A stretch of DNA of 64,000 nucleotides from assembly GCF_001998865.1 (NCBI RefSeq), contig NZ_CP019607.1, positions 496,001-560,000 of the forward strand. The letters run 5' to 3'. The DNA comes from Tessaracoccus flavescens. GTDB lineage: Bacteria; Actinomycetota; Actinomycetes; Propionibacteriales; Propionibacteriaceae. The notes under the pieces were generated by a model, which had not been told where the DNA came from, did no database searches, and was given only the letters and a program-made list of their open reading frames with translations. Below, one piece after another: positions 29,625-38,810 of this stretch. How positions within the stretch are numbered: position 1 is the first letter of the stretch; each line of letters begins with the position of its first letter. The translations under genes and the position numbers were made by a program.

Positions 29625-30434
29625 TCAGTCCCTGTCGTCGGGGTGCGTTCCGGTGCGCTCGCCCGTCTCGAGGCGTGCGATGGCCGCCATGTCGGCGTCG
29701 GTCAGGTCGAAGCCGTAGACGTCGAGGTTCTCGCGCAGCCGCTCCGGGTTTGTCGACTTCGGGATCAGCGCGCCACCGAGTTGCAGGTGCCAGCGGATGA
29801 TCACCTGCGCGGGCGAGACGCCCAGCCGGTCGGCGATCTGCCCGATCGTCGGGTCGGCGAGCAGCCTGCCCCTGCCGAGCGGGCTCCAGGCCTGCGTGAT
29901 GATGTCGTTGGCGTCGTGGAAGGCGCGCAGTTCGTGCTGCGGCAGCCACGGATGCGACTCGACCTGGTTGATGGCCGGCACGACACCCGTCTCGTCGATG
30001 ATCCGGCGCAGGTGTTCCTCGGTGAAGTTCGACACCCCGATGGTGCGCACCCGGCCCGCGTCGCGCAGTTCGATCAACCCGCGCCACGCATCGACGTACT
30101 GGTCCCGCTTGGCGCGGGGCCAGTGGATCATGTAGACGTCCACGTTCGTGCCGAGCGCCTTCTCCGTCGCGTCGAACGAGCGCATGACCGCGTCGCGCGA
30201 CATCTCGTCGTCGCCCCAGAACTTCGAGGTCACGGTCAACTGCCCCCGGTCGACCCGCCGCAGCCCCGCCCCGACCTGCGGCTCGTTGTGGTAGAACTCG
30301 GCGCCGTCGACCAGGCGGTAGCCCGCCTCGACGCCTGCCACGATCACGTCCTCGGTCACCTCGGGGTCGACCTTGTAGAGGCCGAAGCCGATCGCGGGCA
30401 GCGGGTGGGAGTCGTTGAGCAGCAGATCGTCCAT
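29625..30434 (-). CDS. Aldo/keto reductase (2,5-diketogluconate reductase-like)
   Basis: 269 residues from ATG 30434. The AKR tetrad is visible: Asp in RLVDGAEFYHNE, Tyr in the same motif, Lys in VTSKFWGDD and His in YMIHWPRAK. SNFTEEHLRRI, and LIPKSTNPERLREN for NADPH binding, complete the family pattern. It is a cytosolic NADPH-dependent carbonyl reductase of unknown natural substrate. Longer in-frame starts overlap the divergent AAA gene's promoter and are unlikely. Confidence 0.9.
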   Translation of the reverse strand: MDDLLLNDSHPLPAIGFGLYKVDPEVTEDVIVAGVEAGYRLVDGAEFYHNEPQVGAGLRRVDRGQLTVTSKFWGDDEMSRDAVMRSFDATEKALGTNVDVYMIHWPRAKRDQYVDAWRGLIELRDAGRVRTIGVSNFTEEHLRRIIDETGVVPAINQVESHPWLPQHELRAFHDANDIITQAWSPLGRGRLLADPTIGQIADRLGVSPAQVIIRWHLQLGGALIPKSTNPERLRENLDVYGFDLTDADMAAIARLETGERTGTHPDDRD

Positions 30435-30495
30435 GCCCCCGATTCTGCCAGGCTCTGCCCCTGAGCTGTCCGTGGCCGCGGTTAGGTTGGTTGTC

Positions 30496-31638
30496 ATGTA
30501 TCGAACCCTCGCCGTCTCCGGCTACCGCTCCCTGCGCGACGTGGTGGTCCCGCTCGGAAAGGTCACGGTCGTCACCGGACGCAACGGAGCGGGCAAGTCG
30601 AGCCTGTACCGCGCGCTGCGCCTGCTCGCCGGCTGTGCCCTCGACGACACGATCGGCTCGCTCGCCCGCGAGGGTGGGCTCGACTCGGTGCTGTGGGCGG
30701 GCCCGGAGTCCCTCGCAGGGGCACGCCGCACAGGAGAGGTCCAGGGCACGGTGCGCTCCGGACCGATCTCGCTGCGGCTCGGGATCGGCGGCGACGGCTA
30801 CTCCTACCTGATCGATCTTGGGCTGCCTCAGCCGAGCCACAGCGTCTTCTGCCGGGACCCGGAGATCAAGCGCGAGGCCGTCTGGGCAGGACCGATCATG
30901 CGCAGCGCGACTCTGGTCGCCCGCCGCAAGGGTGCCCGGGTCGAGGTGCGAGACGAGGGCCCGTGGCAGGAACTCCACTTCCAACTGCCCTCACACCGCT
31001 CGATGCTCGCGGACGTGCCGGAGGCGCGGGCCCTGCGCGACGACCTCGGCGCGTGGCGCTTCTACGACGCCCTCCGCACCGACCTCGGCGCCCCCGCAAG
31101 GCAGCCGAGCGTCGGCACCCGCACGTGGGCGATGGCCAGCGACGGCTCCGACGTGGCCGCCGCTCTGCAGACCATCGTCGAACGCGGGAAGGAGCCGGTT
31201 GACGAACTCATCGACGACGCCTTCCCGGGGTCGCGGTTCAGCGTCAGCGCGTCGACGGGGCTGTTCGACGTCACGCTCGTCCAGCCCGGCATGCTGCGAC
31301 CGCTCGCCAGCGCGGAGCTCTCCGACGGGACGCTCAGATACCTGATGTGGATCGCGGCGCTGTGCGCCCCCGCCCGGCCGCCCCTGATGGCGATCAACGA
31401 GCCCGAGAACAGCCTGCATCCCTCGCTGATCGAGCCTCTTGCACGGCTGATCGCGCACGCGGCCCACGACACCCAGATCGTGCTGGTCACCCACTCCGAT
31501 CCGCTGATCGAGGCGCTGGGGGCGGCCGTTGACGCCGACGACCTGTCCACCGTCGAGTTGGTCAAGGATCTCGGCGAGACGCTCGTCGAGGGGCAGGGCC
31601 TGCTGACGAAGCCCCGCTGGGAATGGGGTAAGCGCTAG
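30496..31638 (+). CDS. AAA family ATPase (AAA_21, OLD-like, no nuclease domain)
   Basis: 380 residues. Walker A GRNGAGKSSLYRAL follows LAVSGYRSLRDVVVPLG, an N-terminus shared by OLD/RecF-type ATPases. The signature-like LSDGTLRYL, Walker B MAINEPENSLHP and switch LVTHSDPLI are all intact. There is no TOPRIM nuclease domain, unlike true OLD proteins. Such stand-alone AAA_21 proteins occur in defence loci and as orphans; here the neighbours are housekeeping genes. TAGGTT (30483-30488) seven bases before ATG 30496 suggests a leaderless transcript. The 3' end overlaps the RDD gene by four bases. Confidence 0.85.
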   Translation: MYRTLAVSGYRSLRDVVVPLGKVTVVTGRNGAGKSSLYRALRLLAGCALDDTIGSLAREGGLDSVLWAGPESLAGARRTGEVQGTVRSGPISLRLGIGGDGYSYLIDLGLPQPSHSVFCRDPEIKREAVWAGPIMRSATLVARRKGARVEVRDEGPWQELHFQLPSHRSMLADVPEARALRDDLGAWRFYDALRTDLGAPARQPSVGTRTWAMASDGSDVAAALQTIVERGKEPVDELIDDAFPGSRFSVSASTGLFDVTLVQPGMLRPLASAELSDGTLRYLMWIAALCAPARPPLMAINEPENSLHPSLIEPLARLIAHAAHDTQIVLVTHSDPLIEALGAAVDADDLSTVELVKDLGETLVEGQGLLTKPRWEWGKR

Positions 31639-32075
31639 GCGGAGGGCTCGCGGCGGCGGCTCACCACGACGGTGCCGAGCAACAGGTCGGTCAGCGCGCG
31701 CCGCTCGGGCCCGACCACAAGCGCGGGGATCACCAGGCACTTCATAGCGGTCCTGGCGAACGGTCGCCACCAGCCGAGCGGACCGCCGTCCAGCCGGACG
31801 ATGCCGATCCGGGCGATCAGCTGGCCGAAGGAGGCACCGGTGAGAGCCGTCAGGACGCTGGCCTCGACGAAGTAGACCGCCATGATCATGAACGACTTCC
31901 AGCCGGAGCCGGTCATCACGTCCATCCCGAAGAGTCCGATCGCCACGATCATCGACGCGGCCCAGTCGCCGATCATGGCGCCGATCCGGGCGCGCCAGGT
32001 GGCGAGGGAACCGGGCCCCTTCTCGGGCAGCCCGATGCTCTCTCCCGGGTAGCGCTCAACAGTCACGTCCGACAC
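31635..32075 (-). CDS. RDD-family membrane protein
   Basis: 146 residues from GTG 32075. Three hydrophobic helices with WRARIGAMIGDWAASMIVAIG (the RDD-type Arg...Asp segment) and GASFGQLIARIGIVRLDGG identify the RDD family, whose function is unknown. A TAGGCT box (minus strand, 32083-32088) lies seven bases upstream. In many actinobacteria an RDD gene sits beside glnA, as it does broadly here. A longer frame to 32159 lacks a start signal. Confidence 0.85.
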   Translation of the reverse strand: MSDVTVERYPGESIGLPEKGPGSLATWRARIGAMIGDWAASMIVAIGLFGMDVMTGSGWKSFMIMAVYFVEASVLTALTGASFGQLIARIGIVRLDGGPLGWWRPFARTAMKCLVIPALVVGPERRALTDLLLGTVVVSRRREPSA

Positions 32076-32275
32076 GTCGGTGAGCCTACCAGCGCGGTCG
32101 GATTCAGCCCGTGGTGAACCCGGCGGGATCGATGCGACTCCCCGCCGCACGGTGTGCAAGGCTGTCGCACATGGAGCACTTCTACGGTCGACCCTGGGTC
32201 GATCTCAGGCGTCAGGCCAGCGCCATGTGTCGTCGCTGACCGCCTCGCCCGACCCCTCCTCCAGAAAGAACCTCC

Positions 32276-33643
32276 ATGTCACAGACCACTCGTGAGCGCT
32301 CCGCCACGCCCGAATCCGGCCAGGAAAGGCCGAAGCCCTTCTACTCCAAGCTGTCCTTCCAGATCGTCGTCGGCCTGATCGCCGGGCTCGTGCTCGGCTT
32401 CATCGCCGTCGCGATCGGCAAGGTCGGCGAGGACGAGCCGAACTGGCTCACCACCGTGCTGACCGAGGTCGGCCGCGCCTACGTCTCGCTGCTGACGGTG
32501 CTCGTGATCCCGCTCGTGGTGACCGCCGTCATCTCCTCTGTCGCCCGCCTGCGCGAGGTGGCCAACGCGGCGAGGCTCGCCGTGCAGACCCTGATCTGGT
32601 TCGCGGTCACGGCGCTCGCCTCCGTCGTCGTCGGCATCGCCGTCGGCCTGATCTCGAAGCCCTGGCTGACCGCCGGGGTCAGCGCCGACGCCGCGAAGGA
32701 CCCTTCCAACGTGGGCCAGTGGACGTCGTTCCTGACCGGGCTGGTCCCGTCGAACATCTTCGGCCTCAGCGTCAAGGTGACCGAGACCGACGCGGGCGCG
32801 ATCACAGCGAGCCCCAGCTTCTCCATCCTGCAGATCCTGCTGATCTCCATCGCGCTCGGCGTCGCGGCGCTGAAGGTCGGGCCGAAGGCCGACACCTTCG
32901 TGTCGTTCGCCGAGTCGGCGCTGGCCGTCGTCCAGAAGGTCCTGTGGTGGATCATCCGCCTCGCCCCGATCGGCACCGCCGCACTGATCGGCAAGGCCAT
33001 CGTCACCTACGGCTGGAGCTCGCTCGCCTCGCTCGGCGTCTTCGTGCTCGCCCTCTACGCCGGCCTGCTCGTCGTCTGGCTCGTCGTCTACCCCGCGGTG
33101 CTCAAGGCGAACGGGCTCGGCGTCGGCCAGTTCTACCGCAACGTGTGGCCGGTCATCTCGCTCGGCTTCGTCACGCGTTCGTCGATGGGCGTCATGCCCG
33201 TCACGCAGGAGGTCACCGAGAAGAACCTCGGCGTGCCCCGCGGCTACGCCTCGTTCGCCGTCCCGCTCGGCGCGACGACGAAGATGGACGGCTGCGCCGC
33301 GGTCTTCCCCGCGCTGGCAGCGATCTTCATCGCCCAGTTCTACGGCATCGAGCTGAACGTGACCCACTATCTGCTGATCGCCTTCGTGGCCGTGATCGGC
33401 TCGGCGGCGACCGCTGGCACGACGGGGGCAACCGTCATGCTGACCCTGACCCTCTCCACGCTCGGCCTGCCGCTGGCAGGTGTCGGCCTGCTGCTGGCCG
33501 TCGAGCCGATCGTCGACATGGGCCGCACCGCGCTCAACGTCACCGGCCAGGCACTCGTCCCGACCATCGTCGCGAAGCGGGAGGGCGTGCTCGACCGCGA
33601 GGTCTACGACGCGAAACCCTCCTTCTCGGGTGTGCCCGCCTGA
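32276..33643 (+). CDS. Dicarboxylate/amino acid:cation symporter (DAACS family)
   Basis: 455 residues, about eight membrane helices plus two hairpins. VPLGATTKMDGCA corresponds to the family's GATINMDGTA cation/substrate motif, and the following LSTLGLPLAGVGLLLAVEPIVDMGRTALNVTG to the helix-8 motif. It imports an acidic or neutral amino acid or a C4-dicarboxylate with Na+ or H+; the Thr-Thr-Lys variant makes the substrate uncertain. It lies just upstream of glnA with a terminator between, so the two are separate units. Confidence 0.88.
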   Translation: MSQTTRERSATPESGQERPKPFYSKLSFQIVVGLIAGLVLGFIAVAIGKVGEDEPNWLTTVLTEVGRAYVSLLTVLVIPLVVTAVISSVARLREVANAARLAVQTLIWFAVTALASVVVGIAVGLISKPWLTAGVSADAAKDPSNVGQWTSFLTGLVPSNIFGLSVKVTETDAGAITASPSFSILQILLISIALGVAALKVGPKADTFVSFAESALAVVQKVLWWIIRLAPIGTAALIGKAIVTYGWSSLASLGVFVLALYAGLLVVWLVVYPAVLKANGLGVGQFYRNVWPVISLGFVTRSSMGVMPVTQEVTEKNLGVPRGYASFAVPLGATTKMDGCAAVFPALAAIFIAQFYGIELNVTHYLLIAFVAVIGSAATAGTTGATVMLTLTLSTLGLPLAGVGLLLAVEPIVDMGRTALNVTGQALVPTIVAKREGVLDREVYDAKPSFSGVPA

Positions 33644-33660
33644 TCCGCGCGAATCCAGTC

Positions 33661-33695
33661 TCGGCCCCGCCTGACCACCCGGTCGGCGGGGCCGA
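33661..33695 (+). terminator. Terminator after the symporter gene
   Basis: An 11-bp perfect stem TCGGCCCCGCC/GGCGGGGCCGA with a 13-nt loop, 18 bp after the symporter stop. It ends six bases before the GlnR-like operator. Confidence 0.75.
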
Positions 33696-33700
33696 AGTGT

Positions 33701-33738
33701 GTAACGTGGCTGAAACGAACGCGCAACTGCGGGGCAAT
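33701..33738 (+). promoter_or_regulatory. GlnR-type operator upstream of glnA
   Basis: GTAAC-N6-GAAAC-N6-GCAAC-N6-GCAAT: four half-sites at exact 11-bp steps. The first pair matches the actinobacterial GlnR consensus gTnAC-N6-GaAAC perfectly; the second pair is degenerate. It lies 54-91 bp before the glnA start, the expected place for nitrogen control. Confidence 0.7.
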
Positions 33739-33791
33739 GCCGCCCAGATAGCGTGTCCGCAGAGTTCAACCACTATGGAGGGTCACCCGCA

Positions 33792-35213
33792 ATGTTCCAA
33801 GGCGCAGACGATCTCTTGGCCTACATCAAGGAAGAGGGCATCGAGACCATCGACGTCCGCTTCTGCGACCTGCCGGGCGTAATGCAACACTTCACCGTTC
33901 CTGCCTCGGCCTTCGGCCAGGAGGTCTTCGAGGACGGCCTGAACTTCGACGGTTCGTCGATCACGGGCTTCCAGAAGATCCACGAGTCGGACATGTCCCT
34001 CTTCCCCGACCCGACCACCGCGTACGTGGACGCGTTCCGCAAGTCGAAGACGCTCAACGTCAACTTCTTCGTGCACGACCCGCTGACCAAGGAGCCGTAC
34101 TCGCGCGACCCGCGCAACATCGCACGCAAGGCGATGGCGTACCTCTCCTCCACCGGCATCGGCGACACCGCCTACTTCGCGCCTGAGGCCGAGTTCTACG
34201 TGTTCGACGACATCCGCTTCGACACCTCCGCGAACAGCTCGTACTACCACATCGACTCCGAGGCGGGTGCCTGGAACACCGGCCGCGTCGAGGACGGCGG
34301 CAACCGGGGCTACAAGGTCAAGTACAAGGGCGGTTACTTCCCGGTCGCCCCCGTCGACCACTTCGGTGACCTGCGCGACGACATCGTGCGCCACATGGAG
34401 CAGGCGGGCCTCGAGGTCGAGCGCGCCCACCACGAGGTCGGCACCGCCGGTCAGGCCGAGATCAACTGGCGCTTCGACGAGCTGCTCAAGGCCGCCGACG
34501 ACGTGATGAAGTTCAAGTACCTGGTGAAGAACACCGCCTGGGAGGCGGGCAAGACCGCCACCTTCATGCCGAAGCCGATCTTCGGAGACAACGGCTCCGG
34601 CATGCACTGCCACCAGTCGATCTGGGAGAACGGGCAGCCCCTGTTCTACGACGAGAACGGCTACGCGGGGCTCAGCGACATGGCCCGCTGGTACATCGGC
34701 GGCCTGCTCAAGCACGCCCCCGCACTGCTCGCCTTCACCAACCCCTCGGTGAACTCGTACCACCGCCTGGTGCCCGGCTTCGAGGCCCCGGTCAACCTGG
34801 TCTACTCGCAGCGCAACCGTTCGGCCTGCATCCGGATCCCGATCACCGGCTCGAACCCGAAGGCCAAGCGCATCGAGTTCCGCTGCCCCGACCCGTCGTC
34901 GAACCCGTACCTGGCCTTCTCCGCCATGCTGCTTGCCGGCCTGGACGGCATCCAGAACCGGATCGAGCCGATGGCCCCGATCGACAAGGACCTCTACGAG
35001 CTGCCCCCGGACGAGCACGCCGAGGTTCCCACCGTCCCCGGCAACCTCGCAGCGGTCCTCGACGCCCTCGAGGCCGACCACGAGTTCCTGCTCGCCGGTG
35101 ACGTGTTCACCCCCGACCTGATCGAGACGTGGATCGAGCTCAAGCGTGCCGAGATCCAGGCGATCGCCATGCGCCCGCACCCCTACGAGTTCGAGCTCTA
35201 CTACGCGATCTGA
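33792..35213 (+). CDS. glnA: Type I glutamine synthetase
   Basis: 473 residues from ATG 33792, with GGAGGG upstream. N-terminal DGSSITGFQ, metal-site [27 protein letters not shown] and [17 protein letters not shown] are class I GS motifs. Y402 in [11 protein letters not shown] is the adenylylation-loop tyrosine (Tyr397-type), so GlnE encoded at 43.3 kb probably regulates it. It makes glutamine from glutamate, ATP and ammonium. A GlnR-like operator precedes it and a strong terminator follows, giving a single-gene unit. Confidence 0.97.
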   Translation: MFQGADDLLAYIKEEGIETIDVRFCDLPGVMQHFTVPASAFGQEVFEDGLNFDGSSITGFQKIHESDMSLFPDPTTAYVDAFRKSKTLNVNFFVHDPLTKEPYSRDPRNIARKAMAYLSSTGIGDTAYFAPEAEFYVFDDIRFDTSANSSYYHIDSEAGAWNTGRVEDGGNRGYKVKYKGGYFPVAPVDHFGDLRDDIVRHMEQAGLEVERAHHEVGTAGQAEINWRFDELLKAADDVMKFKYLVKNTAWEAGKTATFMPKPIFGDNGSGMHCHQSIWENGQPLFYDENGYAGLSDMARWYIGGLLKHAPALLAFTNPSVNSYHRLVPGFEAPVNLVYSQRNRSACIRIPITGSNPKAKRIEFRCPDPSSNPYLAFSAMLLAGLDGIQNRIEPMAPIDKDLYELPPDEHAEVPTVPGNLAAVLDALEADHEFLLAGDVFTPDLIETWIELKRAEIQAIAMRPHPYEFELYYAI

Positions 35214-35226
35214 CCGACCGGTCCGA

Positions 35227-35265
35227 GCCGACCCCGGCGCCCCGTCTGCGGGCGCCGGGGTCGGC
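35227..35265 (+). terminator. Terminator of glnA
   Basis: A 16-bp perfect stem starting GCCGACCCCGGCGCCC with a 7-nt loop, followed by CCCCTTAT, 13 bp after the glnA stop. Confidence 0.88.
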
Positions 35266-35336
35266 CCCTTATCACGCGTGATTTACGACACATCCCCGTC
35301 TACTTGAACGATCACACATGCCATAGACTGCAGCGC

Positions 35337-37490
35337 ATGGCTAAATCCAGGGCGGCACGCATCCTGATCCCCGTCGCGCTGATCCTGGTCTGGCTGGTCG
35401 GAGCCGGAATCGGTGGGCCCTACTTCGGCAGGGTGAGCGAGGTCGCGCAGAACGACCGGTCGGCCTTCCTGCCCTCGAGCGCCGAGGCCACCATCGTCGG
35501 GGAGCGCTACCTGGACTTCGTCGGTGACGATCAGGTGCCAGCCATCGCCATCTTCGCCAGCGAGGAGAAGCTCACCGAGCAGCAACTGGGCGAGCTCGGC
35601 GCCCTCGCCGAGGCCTCGGGTGACCTGGAGGGCGTCGTCTCGGCCTCCCCCATCATCCCGTCCCAGGACGGGCTCGCGGCGCAGACCTTCATCGGCATCG
35701 ACCCGGCGTCGGAGCTGGCCGACACCGTCGAGGCTATCCGCGCCGACATCTCCGCCGACCTTCCCGATGGGATCACCTTCCACGTCACCGGCCCGGCCGG
35801 CTTCTCCGCCGACCTGGTCGAGGCCTTCGGCGGCATCGACGGCCTCCTCCTGATCGTTGCCCTCGGCCTCGTGCTCGTCATCCTGCTGGTGGTCTACCGC
35901 GCGGTGATCCTTCCGTTCGCGGTGCTGATGACCTCCATGTTCGCCCTGTGCGTCGCGCTGCTGGTCAACTGGTGGCTGGCCAAGTTCGAGATCCTGACGC
36001 TGACCGGTCAGACGCAGGGCATCCTCTTCATCCTCGTGATCGGTGCCGCCACCGACTACTCCCTGCTCTACACGGCGCGCTACGCCGAGGAGCTCAAGCG
36101 CAACGAGTCGAAGGGCGCGGCCACGAAGGCGGCCATCAAGGGCGTCATCGAGCCGATCCTCGCCTCGGGCGGAACCGTCATCGCAGGCCTGCTCTGCCTG
36201 CTGCTGAGCGACCTCGGCTCGAACCGCTCGCTCGGCCCCGTCGCCGCCATCGGCATCGTCTTCGCGATGCTCTCGGCGCTCACGCTGCTGCCGAGCCTGC
36301 TCTACCTGCTCGGCCGCACCGCCTACTGGCCTCGGCGCCCCCTCTTCGAGCCTGGGCGCTCCGAGGATGAGCAGGTCCAGTCGGGGATCTACGCGAAGAC
36401 CGGCGCCTTCGTCGCCCGCCGCCCCCGGACGGTGTGGATCGTGTGCACCATCCTGCTCGCGGCCGGCGCGGCATTCGCGCCTACTCTCAAGGCCGACGGC
36501 GTCGACACCAGCGAGTTCGTGCGCGGCCCCTCCGACGCGCGCGACGGCCAGGCGGTGCTCGGCGAGCACTTCCCCGGCGGCTCCGGTGCCCCCGCCTACG
36601 TGCTGACCCCCGAGGCCGAACTGAAGAACGTGGCAGACAAGCTGCTCGCCAACGACGGCGTCGCCTCCGTCAGCGTCGTGGCCGCCGACTCCCCCTCGGG
36701 TTCCGCGGCCGTGACCGCCGAGGGCATCCAGCCGCTCGGGCCCCCCGGAACCCCGGCCCCGGAGCCGACGGTCAGCGAGGGCGAGGTCATGCTGCTCGCC
36801 ACGCTGACCGACGCCCCCGACAGCGACGCCGCGATCGACACCGTGCTCGACCTGCGTGGGGAACTCTCCGGCACCGCGGAGATCGGCGGCACGACGGCCA
36901 CCGACCTGGACACCCGCACCGCCTCCGAGCACGACCGCAACCTGATCATCCCGCTCGTGCTCGTGGTGATCCTGGTCATCCTGATCTTCCTGCTGCGCTC
37001 GATCCTCGCCCCGGTGCTGCTGATCGCGACCACCGCGCTCAGCTTCGGCACCGCCATGGGCACCGCTGCGCTGGTGTTCAACCACGTGTTCGACTTCCCC
37101 GGCGCCGACCCCTCCGTCCCGCTGTACGGCTTCGTGTTCCTGGTGGCGCTTGGCATCGACTACAACATCTTCCTGATGACCCGCGTGCGGGAGGAGGCGC
37201 TCGAGCACGGCACCCGCGAGGGCGTACTGCGGGGTCTCGCCGTCACCGGTGGCGTGATCACCTCGGCGGGCCTCGTGCTGGCGGCGACCTTCGCGGCGCT
37301 CGCCGTCATCCCGATCCTGTTCCTGCTGCAGCTGGCCTTCATCGTCGCCTTCGGCGTGCTGCTCGACACCTTCATCGTGCGCACGCTGCTGGTGCCCGCC
37401 CTCGTCTACGACATCGGCCCGGCAGTGTGGTGGCCGTCGAAGCTGAGCAAGGTCACGGGCGAGAAGCCGCGCCACGCGGCCACGGACTGA
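35337..37490 (+). CDS. MMPL-family (RND) transporter
   Basis: 717 residues from ATG 35337. Two repeats each have one membrane helix, a periplasmic loop domain and five more helices: helices at about 8-25, then from ~165, and again at ~370 and from ~540. GAATDYSLLYTARYAEEL and ALGIDYNIFLMTRVREEA carry the conserved transmembrane Asp-Tyr pairs of proton-coupled MMPL proteins. It probably exports lipids or hydrophobic compounds; the substrate is unknown. TAGACT (35324-35329) seven bases before the ATG suggests a leaderless mRNA. Confidence 0.92.
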   Translation: MAKSRAARILIPVALILVWLVGAGIGGPYFGRVSEVAQNDRSAFLPSSAEATIVGERYLDFVGDDQVPAIAIFASEEKLTEQQLGELGALAEASGDLEGVVSASPIIPSQDGLAAQTFIGIDPASELADTVEAIRADISADLPDGITFHVTGPAGFSADLVEAFGGIDGLLLIVALGLVLVILLVVYRAVILPFAVLMTSMFALCVALLVNWWLAKFEILTLTGQTQGILFILVIGAATDYSLLYTARYAEELKRNESKGAATKAAIKGVIEPILASGGTVIAGLLCLLLSDLGSNRSLGPVAAIGIVFAMLSALTLLPSLLYLLGRTAYWPRRPLFEPGRSEDEQVQSGIYAKTGAFVARRPRTVWIVCTILLAAGAAFAPTLKADGVDTSEFVRGPSDARDGQAVLGEHFPGGSGAPAYVLTPEAELKNVADKLLANDGVASVSVVAADSPSGSAAVTAEGIQPLGPPGTPAPEPTVSEGEVMLLATLTDAPDSDAAIDTVLDLRGELSGTAEIGGTTATDLDTRTASEHDRNLIIPLVLVVILVILIFLLRSILAPVLLIATTALSFGTAMGTAALVFNHVFDFPGADPSVPLYGFVFLVALGIDYNIFLMTRVREEALEHGTREGVLRGLAVTGGVITSAGLVLAATFAALAVIPILFLLQLAFIVAFGVLLDTFIVRTLLVPALVYDIGPAVWWPSKLSKVTGEKPRHAATD

Positions 37491-37516
37491 CCACCCGGGG
37501 CCCCGCCCCCGGGTGG
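37491..37516 (+). terminator. Terminator of the MMPL gene
   Basis: A 10-bp perfect stem CCACCCGGGG/CCCCGGGTGG with a 6-nt loop directly after the stop codon; no T-run. Confidence 0.65.
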
Positions 37517-37548
37517 GGCCACCCGCGCCGGGGCGTAAGCTGATCCAC

Positions 37549-38520
37549 ATGATCCAAGGCATTGTGGTGCGAGAGTCCGGCGTCGAGCTGGAGCAGTTTG
37601 ACGAGTCCTTCCTGGGCGAGGGCGACGTCGTGGTCGACGTCGCCTACTCCGACCTGAACTACAAGGACGCGCTCGCCGTCACCGGTCGACCCGGTGTCGT
37701 GCGCACCACCCCGCTGATCGCAGGCATCGACCTCGTCGGCACCGTCGCCGAGTCCGACGACCCACGCTGGAGCGTGGGTGACTGGATCGTGCTGAACGGC
37801 GCAGGCCTCTCAGAGACCCGCAACGGCGGCTACTCGACGAGGGCTCGGATCGACGGCAAGCTGGCCGTCGCGCTGCCCGACGGCCTGTCCCCTGAGGCTG
37901 TCGCCTCGCTCGGCACTGCCGGCTACACCGCCGCCCTTTCGGTGATGCGGATCGTGATGGAGGGCGTCAACCCCGGCGATGGGCCCGTGCTCGTCACCGG
38001 TGCGACGGGTGGCGTCGGCTCCATCGCCACCATGCTGCTCGCCGCCGCAGGCTTCGAGGTCGCGGCGTCGACCGGACGCCTCGAGCGCTTCGGTGACTAC
38101 CTGACCTCGCTCGGCGCCTCCCAGCTGGTCCCGCGGGCGGAGCTCGAGGGCGCAGGCAAGCCGCTGCAGAAGGCGCAGTACGCCGCTGTCGTCGACTCCG
38201 TGGGTGGAGAGGTGCTCGCCAACGCCATCGCGCGAACGCTCCCCAACGGCACCGTGACAGCCTGCGGGCTCGCGGGCTCGCACAAGCTCCCCTCCAGCGT
38301 GATGCCCTTCATCCTGCGCGGCGTCACCCTCGCCGGGATCGACTCGGTGTGGGCGCCGCTCGAGGACAGGGCCGACGCCTGGCGTCTGCTGGCCAAGGGT
38401 GTCGACACTACCCAGCTCGAGCTCATGACGTCGCGGATCGCGCTCGACGAGGTGATCGCCGCCGGTCAGCAACTGCTCGACGGTGAGCGCCACGGCCGCA
38501 CCCTCGTCACGCTCTCCTGA
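37549..38520 (+). CDS. YhdH/AcuI-like medium-chain oxidoreductase
   Basis: 323 residues, a zinc-free medium-chain dehydrogenase/reductase. SDLNYKDALAVTGRPGVVR is highly typical of YhdH/AcuI (acrylyl-CoA reductase/quinone oxidoreductase), and the Rossmann motif is VTGATGGVGSIATMLLAAAG. It probably reduces acryloyl-CoA or another alpha,beta-unsaturated carbonyl with NADPH; propionate-related metabolism would be fitting in this lineage but is not shown. TAAGCT (37536-37541) seven bases before the ATG suggests leaderless expression. Confidence 0.88.
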   Translation: MIQGIVVRESGVELEQFDESFLGEGDVVVDVAYSDLNYKDALAVTGRPGVVRTTPLIAGIDLVGTVAESDDPRWSVGDWIVLNGAGLSETRNGGYSTRARIDGKLAVALPDGLSPEAVASLGTAGYTAALSVMRIVMEGVNPGDGPVLVTGATGGVGSIATMLLAAAGFEVAASTGRLERFGDYLTSLGASQLVPRAELEGAGKPLQKAQYAAVVDSVGGEVLANAIARTLPNGTVTACGLAGSHKLPSSVMPFILRGVTLAGIDSVWAPLEDRADAWRLLAKGVDTTQLELMTSRIALDEVIAAGQQLLDGERHGRTLVTLS

Positions 38521-38690
38521 TCAGTCGGTGACGTTGCGGTAGCGGTAGGCCCCGCTGGTGTAGGCGTGGCTGCCCCACGTTCTCGTGCGCTCAACTGCGC
38601 GCGGCGGGGGCTCCTCGATCGTGTAGAACTGCGTCTTCGAGTCGTCGACCCACCCGGCGAAGATCATCACGTGCCCGGCGGCCCCTGCTG
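38521..38690 (-). pseudogene. C-terminal remnant of a cell-wall hydrolase-like domain
   Basis: The frame reads GHVMIFAGWVDDSKTQFYTIEE...RYRNVTD and stops at 38521. The GHVMIFAGW stretch, with its histidine in a hydrophobic strand, resembles the end of an NlpC/P60- or CHAP-like amidase domain. There is no N-terminal half: upstream the same DNA runs into the truncated WXG-like gene in another frame. A deletion probably fused the two. The family call is tentative. Confidence 0.45.
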
Positions 38691-38810
38691 TGCCGCCCCC
38701 GCCCCGCCGCCGGGGCTCATCGAGGCGGAGAATCCACGGACCCCGCCCGCGGCATCGTCGAATGCGCCCGCGGCCTTTGCCCACGAAGCGGCGTCGAAGC
38801 TGATCGTCAC
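38667..38810 (-). pseudogene. Truncated WXG100/ESAT-6-like gene
   Basis: 47 residues, VTISFDAASWAKAAGAFDDAAGG..., resembling the first helix of small ESX-associated proteins, then out of frame into Gly/Ala and a stop. Its GTG start overlaps the stop of the YbaB-like gene by GTGA, showing it was once a coupled second gene. The C-terminal half is missing. Confidence 0.45.

Noticed and set aside
30496..31638. A defence-type OLD nuclease system
   Set aside because: The protein has the ATPase but no TOPRIM nuclease, and no helicase or other defence gene is adjacent; neighbours are housekeeping genes.
35283..37562. Long minus-strand open frame opposite the MMPL gene
   Set aside because: Antisense shadow of a high-GC gene: low-complexity Asp/Gly/Arg composition, no domain, and the plus strand carries a full transporter.
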